Origin: Caproicibacter sp047833665
Lineage (GTDB): Bacteria > Bacillota > Clostridia > Oscillospirales > Acutalibacteraceae
Reading direction: 5' to 3'
Length of the DNA: 64,000 nucleotides
Assembly: GCA_047833665.1 (NCBI GenBank)
Contig: CP181261.1
Span: forward strand, 806,001-870,000
Both the position numbers and the translations under genes were made by a program. This document shows positions 7,589-17,181 of the stretch, one piece after another. The notes under the pieces were generated by a model. The model worked only from the letters and a program-made list of their open reading frames with translations, searched no databases and had not been told where the DNA came from. The number at the start of each line of letters is the position of its first letter. The stretch's first letter is position 1.

Positions 7589-9643
7589 GTGATAAATACG
7601 GAGAAACTTTCCACAAGACAAAGATTCATACTGAGCATGCTGCTAGACTCCGGCAAGGTGGAATTTAACACGCTTGCTAAATTGATGGAAGTCAGCCATC
7701 GGACTATCTTTCGAGAGATTGCATCCATCAACGACATGCTAAAAGAGCGACAAATAAAAATTTCTGTTAAAAAATCTGATTTGGTGCTTCATGCCACCCA
7801 AAAACAGGTAGAAGAATTAAAACAAATTATGGGCGACACTCCAAAGCGTCTTTTGCTTACGCCGAAACAAAGAACGCTATTTATTACGGCTCAACTGCTT
7901 TTGGCAGATACACCCTATAAATCCGCTTTTTTTAGTTATCAGCTAAATGTTGCAGAGGCAACTATCAGTTTGTACGTGGATAATATTGAACATTGGCTTG
8001 AGGGAAAAAATCTTACATTAAATCGGAAAAGAAGATACGGAATCAAAATAGAGGGTTCCGATTGGAACAAGCGCAACGCGCTTGTCACTTTAATCTACGA
8101 ATATAAGCCGGTCGAAGAACTTTTGCCTTATATTTACGAAACGAAGAAAGATCCTGTGCTTCATTCGTTTTTCAGGCTTTTGTTCGGTGACCGGATTTTG
8201 AAATTATCAAAGGAAATTACAAACCTGCTCCCGGAAGGCAAAATTGACGATGTGCCATATTTAACCTTTCTTTTTCACACAATGATTTCATTGAGAAAGA
8301 CCATCGACGGGCATCCAATTACTCTTCCTGACGAATTTATCCGGGAAGCGGTTTCAGCGAACAGCTTTCATTTTGCTGAGAAGCTAAAACAGTTTTTACA
8401 AAGTCAAAATATACCGGTAAAAGAAAGCGAAATCGCATATATATCCATCCATTTACCAACCAGTTTTCTGTATGGTGCAAATCAAAAATCGGCAGGTCTG
8501 GATGTGACCATGAACAGTCTTGCCGAAGAAGTCTTGTATGAAACCGGGAAAATTCTGGGTACAAACATTAATAAAGACAGCCAGTTGATTTCTAGCCTTT
8601 CTAACTATTTCAGCCTAGCCATTTTCCGAATAAACATGGGTATCCAGATAAAAAATTCCCTTCTTAACCAAATACAGGAACATTATGAAACTTTATTTAA
8701 GGCCGTTGAAAATGCATGCAAACTGGTTTTTTCCAAGTACAATATCCGCCTGTCCTTAGATGAGATTGGCTTTATCACGATGAATATCGGTGCTGCCTTG
8801 GAAACGAGGGAGCGCTTTAACAATAACATTTCTATTTTGATTGTCTGCCCGAACGGATTATTTGCTTCCCGCATTCTGCGCAATAAGGTGCAAAACGTTA
8901 TTCGGGATATTGACCATATTGACATAGCGTCCCTAAAAGATTGGTCGGAAACAAACGGCGCCAAATACGATTTGATTCTCTCCACTGTGGAATTAGACCA
9001 TCCGCAGAAGCATGAAAACGTATTGGTCGTGTCACCATTTCTGAGCGATGACGATATTGCCAAGATTCACAACCATATTGCAATGATTCGAAAACAGCAT
9101 GCAGACAAAAATGAGACTCGCGTGCCACCGAATCGTTCAGCGTTCGTTCAGTCGAACGAAGTCGCCTTAATTGACCAAATGGTTAAAAATTTATGGTTGG
9201 AAACTATCCCGGCGGAGCCTTTCCAGTCCATTATTGAAAGGATTTCCTTCGGACTGTACAGACGAGGGATTACTTTAAACTGGCAAAAAGTTTGCACTCT
9301 GATTGCTAAACGAGAAAAAATCGGAAGTGTGGTAATCCCGGGAACACGCGTCTCTCTTTTGCATATACGCTCCGATGCGGTTCTTCATCCCTTTATTGGC
9401 ATTTACCGACTCAGCGGTGAAATTATAATGAAAGGAACAGGGTTTGTTCAGGAACCGGTTGATACTTATCTTCTGATGCTGGCCCGCAGCAGTGAAAACT
9501 CCATAGTGCTTGAAAAAATGGGAAATATCAGCATTCATCTAATAGAAGACAAAAGCTTTACAGAAAAGCTGCGGAAAAGCAATTTGGAACAATTGCGTAA
9601 TATCTTTGACAATTTATTAAAAGAAACTAAAGAAGAAAGGTGA
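7589..9643 (+). CDS. mtlR: Mannitol operon activator, BglG/MtlR family with PRDs
   Basis: 684 residues. DNA-binding N-terminus (LSTRQRFILSMLLDSGKVEF, then an HTH with SHRTIFREI), central PTS regulation domains with His-rich helices, a GatB-like IIB domain (ISILIVCPNGLFASRI with its Cys) and a C-terminal IIA-like domain. In this family EI/HPr and the mannitol IIA/IIB tune activity by phosphorylation. Start problem: the in-frame GTG at 7589 overlaps the Shine-Dalgarno GGAGGTGAT itself. The codon at the ideal distance (7598) is ACG, giving (M)EKLSTRQ, as if an ATG had mutated to ACG. No other in-frame ATG/GTG/TTG is well placed. It lies between mtlA and mtlF. Confidence 0.93.
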   Translation: MINTEKLSTRQRFILSMLLDSGKVEFNTLAKLMEVSHRTIFREIASINDMLKERQIKISVKKSDLVLHATQKQVEELKQIMGDTPKRLLLTPKQRTLFITAQLLLADTPYKSAFFSYQLNVAEATISLYVDNIEHWLEGKNLTLNRKRRYGIKIEGSDWNKRNALVTLIYEYKPVEELLPYIYETKKDPVLHSFFRLLFGDRILKLSKEITNLLPEGKIDDVPYLTFLFHTMISLRKTIDGHPITLPDEFIREAVSANSFHFAEKLKQFLQSQNIPVKESEIAYISIHLPTSFLYGANQKSAGLDVTMNSLAEEVLYETGKILGTNINKDSQLISSLSNYFSLAIFRINMGIQIKNSLLNQIQEHYETLFKAVENACKLVFSKYNIRLSLDEIGFITMNIGAALETRERFNNNISILIVCPNGLFASRILRNKVQNVIRDIDHIDIASLKDWSETNGAKYDLILSTVELDHPQKHENVLVVSPFLSDDDIAKIHNHIAMIRKQHADKNETRVPPNRSAFVQSNEVALIDQMVKNLWLETIPAEPFQSIIERISFGLYRRGITLNWQKVCTLIAKREKIGSVVIPGTRVSLLHIRSDAVLHPFIGIYRLSGEIIMKGTGFVQEPVDTYLLMLARSSENSIVLEKMGNISIHLIEDKSFTEKLRKSNLEQLRNIFDNLLKETKEER

Positions 9644-9650
9644 TTAATAC

Positions 9651-10091
9651 ATGTCAAAAGAAGTTTTGAAATTAGAAAATATTATTTTAAATCAAAAAAC
9701 CGAAACAAAGCAAGAAGCTATCGAACGGGTGGGAAACATGCTGGTCAACAGCGGTTATGTCACTCCTAAATATATTGACGGCATGAAAGAACGGGAAAAT
9801 AAGTTTACGACCTACATTGGCAACGGAATTGCGATTCCCCACGGAGTTAACGAATATAAAGACGAAATTTTAGAAACTGGCATTGTTATCGTCCAATATC
9901 CGGACGGCGTTGATTTTGGCAATGGAAACACAGCCTATCTCGTGATTGGAATTGCCGGCAAGGGTGATGAACATCTTGAAATATTGACAAAAATTGCATT
10001 GACTGTACAGGATCAGAAAAATGTTGAGCGCCTTAGATACGCTGATTCTGCGCAAGAGATTCTATCAATTATTGAAGAAGGTGTTATGTAA
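9651..10091 (+). CDS. mtlF: PTS mannitol subunit IIA
   Basis: 146 residues, full length for a stand-alone IIA-mannitol/fructose-type domain. It relays phosphate from HPr to the IIB domain of MtlA. The active histidine is His64 in GNGIAIPHGVNEYK; IVIVQYPDGVDFGNGN and GDEHLEIL are family blocks. It starts 8 bases after mtlR with AGAAAGG upstream, and its stop overlaps the mtlD start by one base (TAATG), indicating translational coupling. Confidence 0.95.
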   Translation: MSKEVLKLENIILNQKTETKQEAIERVGNMLVNSGYVTPKYIDGMKERENKFTTYIGNGIAIPHGVNEYKDEILETGIVIVQYPDGVDFGNGNTAYLVIGIAGKGDEHLEILTKIALTVQDQKNVERLRYADSAQEILSIIEEGVM

Positions 10092-11248
10092 TGAAAGCAG
10101 TTCATTTTGGCGCAGGCAATATTGGAAGGGGATTTATCGGATATTTGCTTTCGCAGTCCGGATATCAGCTTACTTTTGTAGATATTTCCGAAGAACTGGT
10201 CAACAATATCAACCGTCTTGGAGCATACAAAGTGATTTCTCTCGGCACGGAAAAAAAGGAAGAAACCATCAGCTCCATTCGTGCGGTCGGACTTAAGGAT
10301 GAAGCCGGGCTAAACAAAGCCGTGGAAGATGCAGACTTGATCACCTTTTCCATTGGTGCAAACCACTTAAAAGAGACCGGCAAAGTTCTGCAAAGAGCGC
10401 TTCAGGAGCGCCGGCGCCGGAATCCGGAACAGCCTTTGGATGTAATCGCCTGCGAGAACGCTTTGTTTGCCACCGATCTCCTCAGGGAATCGGTTGAGGA
10501 AAACATGCCAGACGATTTTCTAAGCTATTTAAATGAAAAAGTCGGTTTTCCAAATTGCGCAGTGGACAGAATTGTCCCAAATACGTCCATACAAAAAGAA
10601 TCGCCGATTGATGTTGCAGTCGAAGACTTTTATGAATGGGACATTGAAAAAGACAAAGTGAAAGCCAACAGCAAAATTTTTGGTGCAAATTATGTAGAGA
10701 ATTTGGCGCCGTATTTAAAGCGGAAAATTTTTCTGCTCAACGGTGCTCATGCATTGATTTCTTATACAGGTTTTAGAAAGCATTATCAATTTGTACATGA
10801 GGCAATTCAGGACCCACAAATTCTAGAGGCTGTTCAAAAATTCCATTCACAGGCCTCACAGGCACTCCATTCGGAGTACTCCATGGAGGAAACTTCTTTA
10901 AAGCAATACGCCGAAAAACTGATTGCCAGATTCCAAAATCCATTCCTGCATGATGAGCTGACCCGCGTTGGGAGAGATCCAATCCGAAAACTTTCTCACA
11001 ATGACAGGCTGGTCTCTCCCCTGCTGATGTGTGAACGTCACGGAATCGAATGCAGCGGAATTGTTTATGCAATTGCAGCCGGCTTTGCCTATGACTTTGC
11101 TGATGATCCCAGTGCGGTGAAAATTCAGCAGAGCATACAGGAAAACGGCATTGAAAATACCATTGAGCAGTTTACTGGATTGGAAAAAAATGATACACAT
11201 ATAAAGGAAATTGCTGAACAGTATAGAGAAATTACAGCAGGAAAATAA
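10091..11248 (+). CDS. mtlD: Mannitol-1-phosphate 5-dehydrogenase
   Basis: 385 residues. Oxidises mannitol-1-phosphate to fructose-6-phosphate with NAD+, feeding glycolysis. The N-terminal dinucleotide site is HFGAGNIGRGFIG. The central NCAVDRIVP(N) and the catalytic-region KRKIFLLNGAHALISYTG are diagnostic of the long-chain polyol dehydrogenase family. It overlaps mtlF by one base, in the usual mtlAFD order. Confidence 0.95.
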   Translation: MKAVHFGAGNIGRGFIGYLLSQSGYQLTFVDISEELVNNINRLGAYKVISLGTEKKEETISSIRAVGLKDEAGLNKAVEDADLITFSIGANHLKETGKVLQRALQERRRRNPEQPLDVIACENALFATDLLRESVEENMPDDFLSYLNEKVGFPNCAVDRIVPNTSIQKESPIDVAVEDFYEWDIEKDKVKANSKIFGANYVENLAPYLKRKIFLLNGAHALISYTGFRKHYQFVHEAIQDPQILEAVQKFHSQASQALHSEYSMEETSLKQYAEKLIARFQNPFLHDELTRVGRDPIRKLSHNDRLVSPLLMCERHGIECSGIVYAIAAGFAYDFADDPSAVKIQQSIQENGIENTIEQFTGLEKNDTHIKEIAEQYREITAGK

Positions 11249-11314
11249 GATTCCTGCCGCTCATAAACTCGAAGGACTATCTCAAAAGACTATAATGAAA
11301 GGATGAGGAATACG

Positions 11315-11581
11315 ATGCTGAGCAAACAATTTATCATTAACAGTAAGTACGGTTTTCACCTTAGACCCGCACAGGTAATGGTGGAAAAAATGACGCCGTT
11401 TGAAAGCGAAGTGAAAATAAAAAAAGAGGATGGTGCCGAAGCGGACGGCAAAAGCCTTTTGGGTCTGATGAGTCTTGGACTAAATAACGGTCAAACGGTG
11501 ACAATTGAGATAAACGGGAAAGATGAATCCGCAGCAATGGAGGTAATAGAAGAACTGTTCCGCACAAATTTTGGGGAATAG
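11315..11581 (+). CDS. ptsH: Phosphocarrier protein HPr
   Basis: 88 residues from the ATG at 11315; an upstream in-frame ATG at 11303 overlaps the probable ribosome site GGATGAGG. It carries phosphate from Enzyme I to sugar-specific IIA proteins. His15 lies in KYGFHLRPA, and the regulatory serine of the HPr-kinase site is in GKSLLGLMSLG. It sits 66 bases after mtlD and just before Enzyme I. A general PTS pair at the end of a mannitol operon is unusual, since ptsHI normally stands alone. It may be the only copy or an extra, mannitol-dedicated copy; the window cannot tell. Confidence 0.93.
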   Translation: MLSKQFIINSKYGFHLRPAQVMVEKMTPFESEVKIKKEDGAEADGKSLLGLMSLGLNNGQTVTIEINGKDESAAMEVIEELFRTNFGE

Positions 11582-11623
11582 TTTTCAATCTTGCGCATGA
11601 AACCCCAACCGGAGAGTGAAAAA

Positions 11624-13366
11624 ATGGCAGAGAGAATTTATCATGGAATCGGTGTGTCCAGCGGAATTCGGGTCGGAAATGCATTTATTTACCGCAGCTC
11701 GCAGAAACCGGACACAGACAAAAACATACAAAAAGATCAAATTGAATCTGAAATCAATCGTTTAGAGCATGCTATTAACCAAGCCATGTTAGAAATTGAT
11801 GGATTAATTGAACGTGCCTCAAAAACTTTGGGAAGCGAAAAAGCTGCGATAATCAAAGGGCAAAAAACCTTTTTAACAGATCCTGCATATTGCCCCCAAA
11901 TGAAAAAAATGATACATGACAAGCTATATTCGGCAGAAAAAGCGGTGCAGGAGATTACCAATCAATATGCTGCCGTCTTTGAAGGAATGGACAACAGCTA
12001 TATGCGTGAGCGTGCCACGGATGTGCGCGACGCAGGTACCCGACTGCTAAAACATCTTTCTGGGGTAAAATCCGCGGATCTGTCAGAAATCAACCAGCCC
12101 GTAATTTTGATTGCGGAGGACTTATCCCCGTCCGATACGGTCCAACTGAACCGTGAAATGATTCTCGCTTTTGCCACTGAAAAAGGCGGAAAAACCTCGC
12201 ACACATCCGTCTTTGCAAATTCACTGGCTATCCCTGCAGTTGTGGGCGTTCATGAAATCATGGATGGAGTAACGGACGGTGAAACAATCATCCTAGACGG
12301 AGATAAAGGCATCTGCATCGCATCCCCGGAACCGGATACCATGAGCGAATATCAGGCCAAAATAGAAAAAGAACAGAAACAGGCAGAGCTTTATGGTCAG
12401 TTTACATTCCGAAATGCAGAAACACTGGACGGAAAGAAAATAATCGTAGCCGCTAATATCGGTTCTGTTGCTGACGCGGAAGATGCTCTGAAAAAGGGCG
12501 CCCAAGCCGTCGGACTATTCCGCACTGAGCAAATCTATCTTTCCAGAGAAACGCTTCCGGATGAAAATGCTCAGTTCGAGGTATACAAAAGAGTCGCCGA
12601 ATGTTACGGAACGAAAGAAGTCATTGTGCGCACGCTGGATGTCGGCGGAGACAAGGAAATTGCATATTTGGGAATAGGAAAAGAAGAAAATCCGTTTTTA
12701 GGGTATCGGGCAATCCGCTATTGCCTAGATAGAAAAGAAATCTTTTTAACTCAGCTTCGGGCAATTCTAAGGGCGTCCGCTTTTGGGAAACTGGCAATTA
12801 TGTTTCCAATGATTTCAGGAACACAGGAACTTTCCGCTGCCAAAGCACTTTTGGAAGAAGCGAAAAAACAGCTGCGTGAAAAAGGTGAATCATTTGATGA
12901 ATCCATCCGCGCCGGCATTATGATAGAGGTACCGTCCGCCGCGCTGATGGCCGATGTGCTGGCAAAGGACGCGGACTTTTTCAGCATTGGAACAAATGAT
13001 TTGACTCAGTATACTCTGGCAGTCGACAGGGGCAACGAAAAGGTTTCTTATCTGTACAATTATTTTGATCCCGCTGTCATACGACTGATCCGCAGAGCTG
13101 CGGATGCAGCATACACTGAAAAAATTCCGGTTGGAATGTGCGGTGCAATGGCAGGTGATCCGCTCGCTGTTCCCCTGCTTGTGGGGCTTGGCCTTTCCGA
13201 GCTCAGTATGGCTGCTGGCTCCATGGCAAAGTCAAAATATATCATCAGCCGGCTGAATACCGAAGACTGTCGAAAACTCGCAGAGCAAGCTGACCGCTGC
13301 CGAAATGCAGCAGAAGTACGCACCCTTTTGCAGGAGTATTACCAAAGCAACGTGGAAAAAATGTAA
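11624..13366 (+). CDS. ptsI: Phosphoenolpyruvate-protein phosphotransferase (Enzyme I)
   Basis: 580 residues from the ATG at 11624, preceded by GGAGAG; an upstream TTG/ATG extension has no ribosome site. It takes phosphate from PEP and passes it to HPr. The phospho-histidine is His193 in KGGKTSHTSVFANSLAIPAVVG. The PEP-binding barrel follows, with GLFRTEQIYL, GYRAIRYCLD, IMIEVPSAALMAD, FSIGTNDLTQYTLAVDRGNE and the catalytic Cys block VGMCGAMAGDP. Full-length with all key blocks present. Last gene of the operon, followed by a strong terminator. Confidence 0.95.
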   Translation: MAERIYHGIGVSSGIRVGNAFIYRSSQKPDTDKNIQKDQIESEINRLEHAINQAMLEIDGLIERASKTLGSEKAAIIKGQKTFLTDPAYCPQMKKMIHDKLYSAEKAVQEITNQYAAVFEGMDNSYMRERATDVRDAGTRLLKHLSGVKSADLSEINQPVILIAEDLSPSDTVQLNREMILAFATEKGGKTSHTSVFANSLAIPAVVGVHEIMDGVTDGETIILDGDKGICIASPEPDTMSEYQAKIEKEQKQAELYGQFTFRNAETLDGKKIIVAANIGSVADAEDALKKGAQAVGLFRTEQIYLSRETLPDENAQFEVYKRVAECYGTKEVIVRTLDVGGDKEIAYLGIGKEENPFLGYRAIRYCLDRKEIFLTQLRAILRASAFGKLAIMFPMISGTQELSAAKALLEEAKKQLREKGESFDESIRAGIMIEVPSAALMADVLAKDADFFSIGTNDLTQYTLAVDRGNEKVSYLYNYFDPAVIRLIRRAADAAYTEKIPVGMCGAMAGDPLAVPLLVGLGLSELSMAAGSMAKSKYIISRLNTEDCRKLAEQADRCRNAAEVRTLLQEYYQSNVEKM

Positions 13367-13388
13367 CTGCTTTATGCAGTATCATAAG

Positions 13389-13430
13389 AAGAACTCATCC
13401 TTTGCTTTTATGCATCGGATGAGTTCTTTT
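13389..13430. terminator. Terminator after ptsI, shared with the opposing AraC remnant
   Basis: An AAGAACTCATCC / GGATGAGTTCTT stem is followed by TTTT on plus, with an A-rich 5' side giving T's on minus. It ends the mtl operon and would also have served the gene remnant converging from the right. Confidence 0.8.
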
Positions 13431-13431
13431 A

Positions 13432-13513
13432 TTAGAGTCCTTTAATCTCAGCAAGATATTCTCTTGGACTGCACCAATATATTTTTTTAAATACTGTTCC
13501 AAAATATTTGATG
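13432..13513 (-). pseudogene. AraC-family regulator, 3' end only
   Basis: Minus-strand translation gives ...FGTVFKKIYWCSPREYLAEIKGL-stop, the end of the second helix-turn-helix of AraC/XylS regulators (F..VFKK..G.SP.EY). Everything upstream is replaced at 13514 by an IS3-type element, so only ~27 residues remain. Confidence 0.55.
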
Positions 13514-13586
13514 GGGGGTGCGGACAAAAAGTTGGACTGAATACACTCAGAAAGGAGATAGAGGATGTATTCAGAGGAACAATATC

Positions 13587-14918
13587 GATAGAGTACAATA
13601 AAGTTCGCAATTTCATAAAGGCATAGAAAAGTCATTGGGACTCCGATAAAATGAATGGTGATAAGACATTCAAAGAAGGAGAGATACCCAATGACTCAAA
13701 AAAAGAATACCACAGATTTGACAGAATTGCTACTAAAATGTATGGCGCAGCCGGATCCAATGCTGTCAATGCTGGAATGGCTGTGTACCCGTCTAATGGA
13801 AGCAGAGGTCTCCGGTATCGTTGGCGCAGAAAAGAATACACACAATCCGTCCCGCCGTGATTACCGCTGCGGCTATCGGCCACGTCGATTGGATACTCGT
13901 ATGGGGACGATGTATCTGATGGTACCAAAACTCCGAAATCAGGGCTATATCCCGTTTTTCGTAACAGAACGCAAGCGCAGTGAAGCAGCGCTGATTCAAG
14001 TGGTTCAAGAAGCGTTTGTGCAGGGTGTATCTACGCGAAAGATGGAGAAACTAGCTCGCAGTCTTGGAATTGAAAATCTTTCTCGCAGTCAAGTCAGTGA
14101 AATGACGAAAGGCCTTAACGAGCAGGTGCAGTACTTCCGCAGCCGGCCTCTGACGGGTCGCTATCCTGTCATTTGGACAGATGCACTGTATGAAAAAATT
14201 CGTATGGATGGCCGGGTCGTCAGCATGGCTGTGATGGTAGTTTGCGGCGTCAATGAACAGGGGCATAGGGATATCCTCGCCGTGGAGCCAATGCTCGATG
14301 AATCCAAAGAAAGTTATTCTCAATTGTTTCAAAGTCTTCTCGATCGTGGTCTGAAAATACCGCTCCTGGTGATTTCAGACGCAAATAAAGGGCTGATTGC
14401 AGCCATCCGTGAGAGTTTTCCGGGAGCCTCTTGGCAACGGTGCAAAGTCCATTTTATGCGAAATATTTTGGCTCATGTACCCCAGAAGGAAAAAGAATCC
14501 TTTGCGGCTCAGTTAAAAGAAATTTGGTTAGCACCTTCCGCTAAAATAGCTAGACAACGCGCAGAGCAAATATCAGAACAGTATGGAAAACGCTTTCCAA
14601 AAGCAATTGAGCTTCTGCAAGATGGGCTGGAAGATTCTCTAGCTTTCTACGCCTTTCCGGAACTCGACGCCCGCAAAATTTCCTCGACCAATATGTTGGA
14701 ACGACTGAACAAGGAAATCCGCCGCAGAACCAGTGTAGTCGGAATATTTCCTAATCCGGATTCCTACCTACGGCTGGTAACAACATGTCTGATGGAATAT
14801 GCGGAAGACTGGTCTGTTTCCAGAGCATACTTAAACCCGAAATCCATTCTTTCACTGTTAAACGTAGCCTAATTCATTTTTCGGAGTCCCGAAATTGCGA
14901 ACTTCCCTTGACACTAGC
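13587..14918 (+). mobile_element. IS256-family element (IS256-A copy 1), 1332 bp, with 8-bp target duplication
   Basis: ACAATATC is duplicated at 13579-13586 and 14919-14926, inside the IS3-L transposase start. The 22-bp termini (GATAGAGTAC... and, inverted, GCTAGTGTCA...) share GTTCGCAATTT at their inner ends. The 8-bp duplication is typical of IS256. A second copy is at 58505-59838. Confidence 0.93.
13691..14872 (+). CDS. IS256-family (mutator-type) transposase
   Basis: 393 residues from the ATG at 13691, which follows AAGGAGAG. DDE transposase with YPVIWTDALYEKIR (first Asp), LLVISDANKGL and WQRCKVHFMRNIL, and the C-terminal block ISSTNMLERLNKEIRRRT typical of the mutator family. No stop or frameshift, so probably functional. 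Nearly identical to the copy at 58553-59734. Confidence 0.92.
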   Translation: MTQKKNTTDLTELLLKCMAQPDPMLSMLEWLCTRLMEAEVSGIVGAEKNTHNPSRRDYRCGYRPRRLDTRMGTMYLMVPKLRNQGYIPFFVTERKRSEAALIQVVQEAFVQGVSTRKMEKLARSLGIENLSRSQVSEMTKGLNEQVQYFRSRPLTGRYPVIWTDALYEKIRMDGRVVSMAVMVVCGVNEQGHRDILAVEPMLDESKESYSQLFQSLLDRGLKIPLLVISDANKGLIAAIRESFPGASWQRCKVHFMRNILAHVPQKEKESFAAQLKEIWLAPSAKIARQRAEQISEQYGKRFPKAIELLQDGLEDSLAFYAFPELDARKISSTNMLERLNKEIRRRTSVVGIFPNPDSYLRLVTTCLMEYAEDWSVSRAYLNPKSILSLLNVA

Positions 14919-14928
14919 ACAATATCGC

Positions 14929-16077
14929 AAAGCCCTGGAGGTTTATGAAGAAACGAAATCGGTAACAAAAACAATAACGATTTGGGGATATCCGGCACGC
15001 AGGCAAACGCTATACAATTGGATCAATCGAAAATGAATGTTGCCGGAAGACCGATGCACCTTTTGTGGATATCATACACCAGAGCACCTTCGCCATCCAC
15101 CAATAGAATGAAAACTTGAGATTCTACACCGTTGCTTTGAGCTGGGAGAAGATGTACAAATTGATGTGCTAAAAAAAGACCCCGGCGTCAACAAGAGTCC
15201 CTTGAACAACAGGGAGAAGGCAGTAATTGTTGATGCCTTAAAAGAGAAGTATCCACTGCCTGTATTGATAAAAAAACTCAAACTGGCAAAGAGCAGCTAT
15301 TACTATCAAAACAAACGTGTCAGTTTTGCAAAGAAGCATAAAGATGATTATCAAGCTGTTGCGACCATATTCCACAACAATAAGGAAAGATATGGATATC
15401 GTAGAATTAAAATAGTATTGAACCGAGAGGGCTATACCCTATCCGAAAAGGTGATACGTCAAATTATGCGTGAAAATGGCTTGGTTGTGAAAGGCAGAAG
15501 AGCAAGGAAGTACTGCTCTTACAAAGGAGAAATTAGCCCTGAAGTACCCAATGTGATTTGAAGAAATTTCAGAGCTGACAAGCCAAATCAGAAGTGGTTG
15601 ACTGATGTGACGGAGTTCTCAATTCCAGCAGGAAAAGTATATTTGTCTCCTATTATTGACTGCTATGATGGTATGCCGGTAGCATGGAACATTAGCTGTA
15701 AACCAGACGCACAATTGGTGAATAGTATGCTTGATCGTGCAATTAGTGCACTTCCTCAAGATGTGCATCCGATTATTCATTCAGATCGAGGCTGTCATTA
15801 CCGATGGCCGGGCTGGATAGATCGAACCCGTAAGGCAGGATTGATCAGATCAATGTCTCAAAAGGGTGTTCACCGGACAATTCAGCCTGTGAAGGTTTTT
15901 TTGGAAGGATGAAGAATGAGATGTTCTACGGCCGTTTTTGGCAAGGTATCACAGTAGAGGATTTTATGCAGCAGATTGAAGCTTATATGGTATGGTATCG
16001 GGATGCGAGAATCAAAATATCTCTTGGAGATTTAAGTCCAGCAGAATATAGAATCAAAATGGGATTAGCCATATAGT
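14929..16077 (+). pseudogene. IS3-L transposase remnant (multiple stops, internal deletion)
   Basis: Continues the IS3-L transposase after the IS256 insertion. Relative to the intact copy there is a TGA for Arg in NRK-R, a TGA frame break near 15110, the ~200-bp deletion removing the HTH-linker region, a second Arg-to-TGA change near 15560, and a one-base loss near 15868 in the GCSPDN block. Recognisable pieces include AKSSYYYQNKRVSF and WLTDVTEFSIPAGKVYLSPIIDCYDG. Confidence 0.9.
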
Positions 16078-16115
16078 CCAATAAAATTATAGTCCAATAA
16101 AATGTCCGCAGGCCC

Positions 16116-16549
16116 TTATCAGAATACCTTTTGACCAGCGAATCATGGTATTTGCACAAGCAACAAATCTTGAAAGACCACTGTTTTGTGCGGTCATAAT
16201 CCAATGGGATAGCGCTGTCCGTGCGGACTGACTGTCGGAGGAATCAAGAACTTTGAAAAACTGTTCTTTAAGAGAGTAGGCTGTCAGCAAACGGTTGCTT
16301 GCATAAAGCATGATATTAACCTGTTGTTTTTGCTCCGGAGTGAGAAATTCATATCGTTTGTTCAGCAAGGTTCGAGAGCGCTTAAAGTAAATTCTTCGGG
16401 TCTTGCTAAACCTTTTCTGTTCTTCCTTGCGAACGGCTTCAAAGGCCCAAAATACTTGACGAATGTAATGATATTTGTCAATGACATAATTTGAATTTTT
16501 AAAATATGTATTGTAGTCCTATACAAAACGACAAAGAAAATTCCCGCTT
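16116..16549 (-). pseudogene. ISL3-family transposase, C-terminal fragment
   Basis: The minus-strand frame reads LLNKRYEFLTPEQKQQVNIML...NRLLTAYSLKEQFFKVLDSSDS, characteristic of the C-terminal half of ISL3 transposases. It is cut on the right by an IS481 terminus and on the left by the IS3-L right end, so neither ISL3 terminus is present. Confidence 0.75.
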
Positions 16550-16690
16550 TGTAGGTTTGTCAAACATATTGGACAGTATGGGAATGTAAAAATTCAGAAG
16601 GAGACAACCAACGAAGAGGACGCATCGGTATATTATTAGAGCGGTGTAAGTAGCTGGAAAGTTGGTTTTTAAAGTCCGCTAAGGAGTAAA
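16550..16690 (-). mobile_element. IS481-family right-end fragment
   Basis: Begins with the IS481 terminus TGTAGGTTTGTCAAAC (minus-strand right end). It encodes the last ~45 residues of the IS481 transposase (IPMRPLRWLSPSEFLHSHTVQYV) and ends where an IS256-B terminus begins. Confidence 0.85.
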
Positions 16691-16804
16691 AAGGCACTCT
16701 GTAATATTTTGTGTAAATTAAAAGTTCTTTCAGATAAGAATTCAGGCGTTTTTTTGATTTGCAGCGCAAATTAAAAGGTTGGATTTGCTCCTGATTGATC
16801 CATA

Positions 16805-16863
16805 TTCCTCAAAGCTGCCGAGGTATTCGCGCCAAGCGCGAATGTCAAAACAGCTTTGGGGAA
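16805..16863. repeat. Conserved nested hairpin, copy 1
   Basis: TTCCTCAAAGCTG pairs with CAGCTTTGGGGAA (one mismatch), enclosing an inner ATTCGCG / CGCGAAT hairpin. It lies between the transposase stop and the terminus of IS256-B. Copies 2 and 3 are at 44642-44700 and 60800-60856. Confidence 0.7.
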
Positions 16864-17181
16864 ATTCTAATTTGCAGAGGCAATCAGCCTGCCGCTCGGT
16901 CGGCAAACAGGATATTTAACTGATTAAAACAAAGTCCCAATTTCGACACCTGCAGGTCCAATGTTCGACAATCTTTTTCGATGCCAAATACAACATTTTA
17001 CGCAAGGAATCGTCATTCATAAAGGATGTCTTATTTTTGGTAATCCTTCGGAAACTGGCGGTTCAGTCCCTCAATGAGATTTGTTGTATATATGATTTTC
17101 CAAATCTCAGCCGGGTATGCGTAAAATGTGGAGAGAATTTCCTGGTTGTTTTCCTAGCTCTTTACACAGGAAGGATAAGAT

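Larger units (their letters stand above)
13514..16115 (+). mobile_element. Degenerate IS3-family element (IS3-L copy 1), split by IS256-type element
   Basis: The left end GGGGGTGCGGACAAAAAG.TTGGACT and the right end AGTCCAATAAAATGTCCGCAGGCCC are imperfect inverted repeats, identical in type to the intact copy at 54581-56040. The element holds an IS256-type insertion after the tenth codon of its transposase. Compared with the intact copy it has lost about 200 bp between two ACAATT repeats (junction near 15157-15165). Its right end has a 14-bp tandem duplication (TAGTCCAATAAAAT). Confidence 0.85.

Noticed and set aside
14785..15036. Separate 83-codon gene overlapping the IS256/IS3 joint
   Set aside because: It is read across the insertion junction and is the split IS3-L transposase start.
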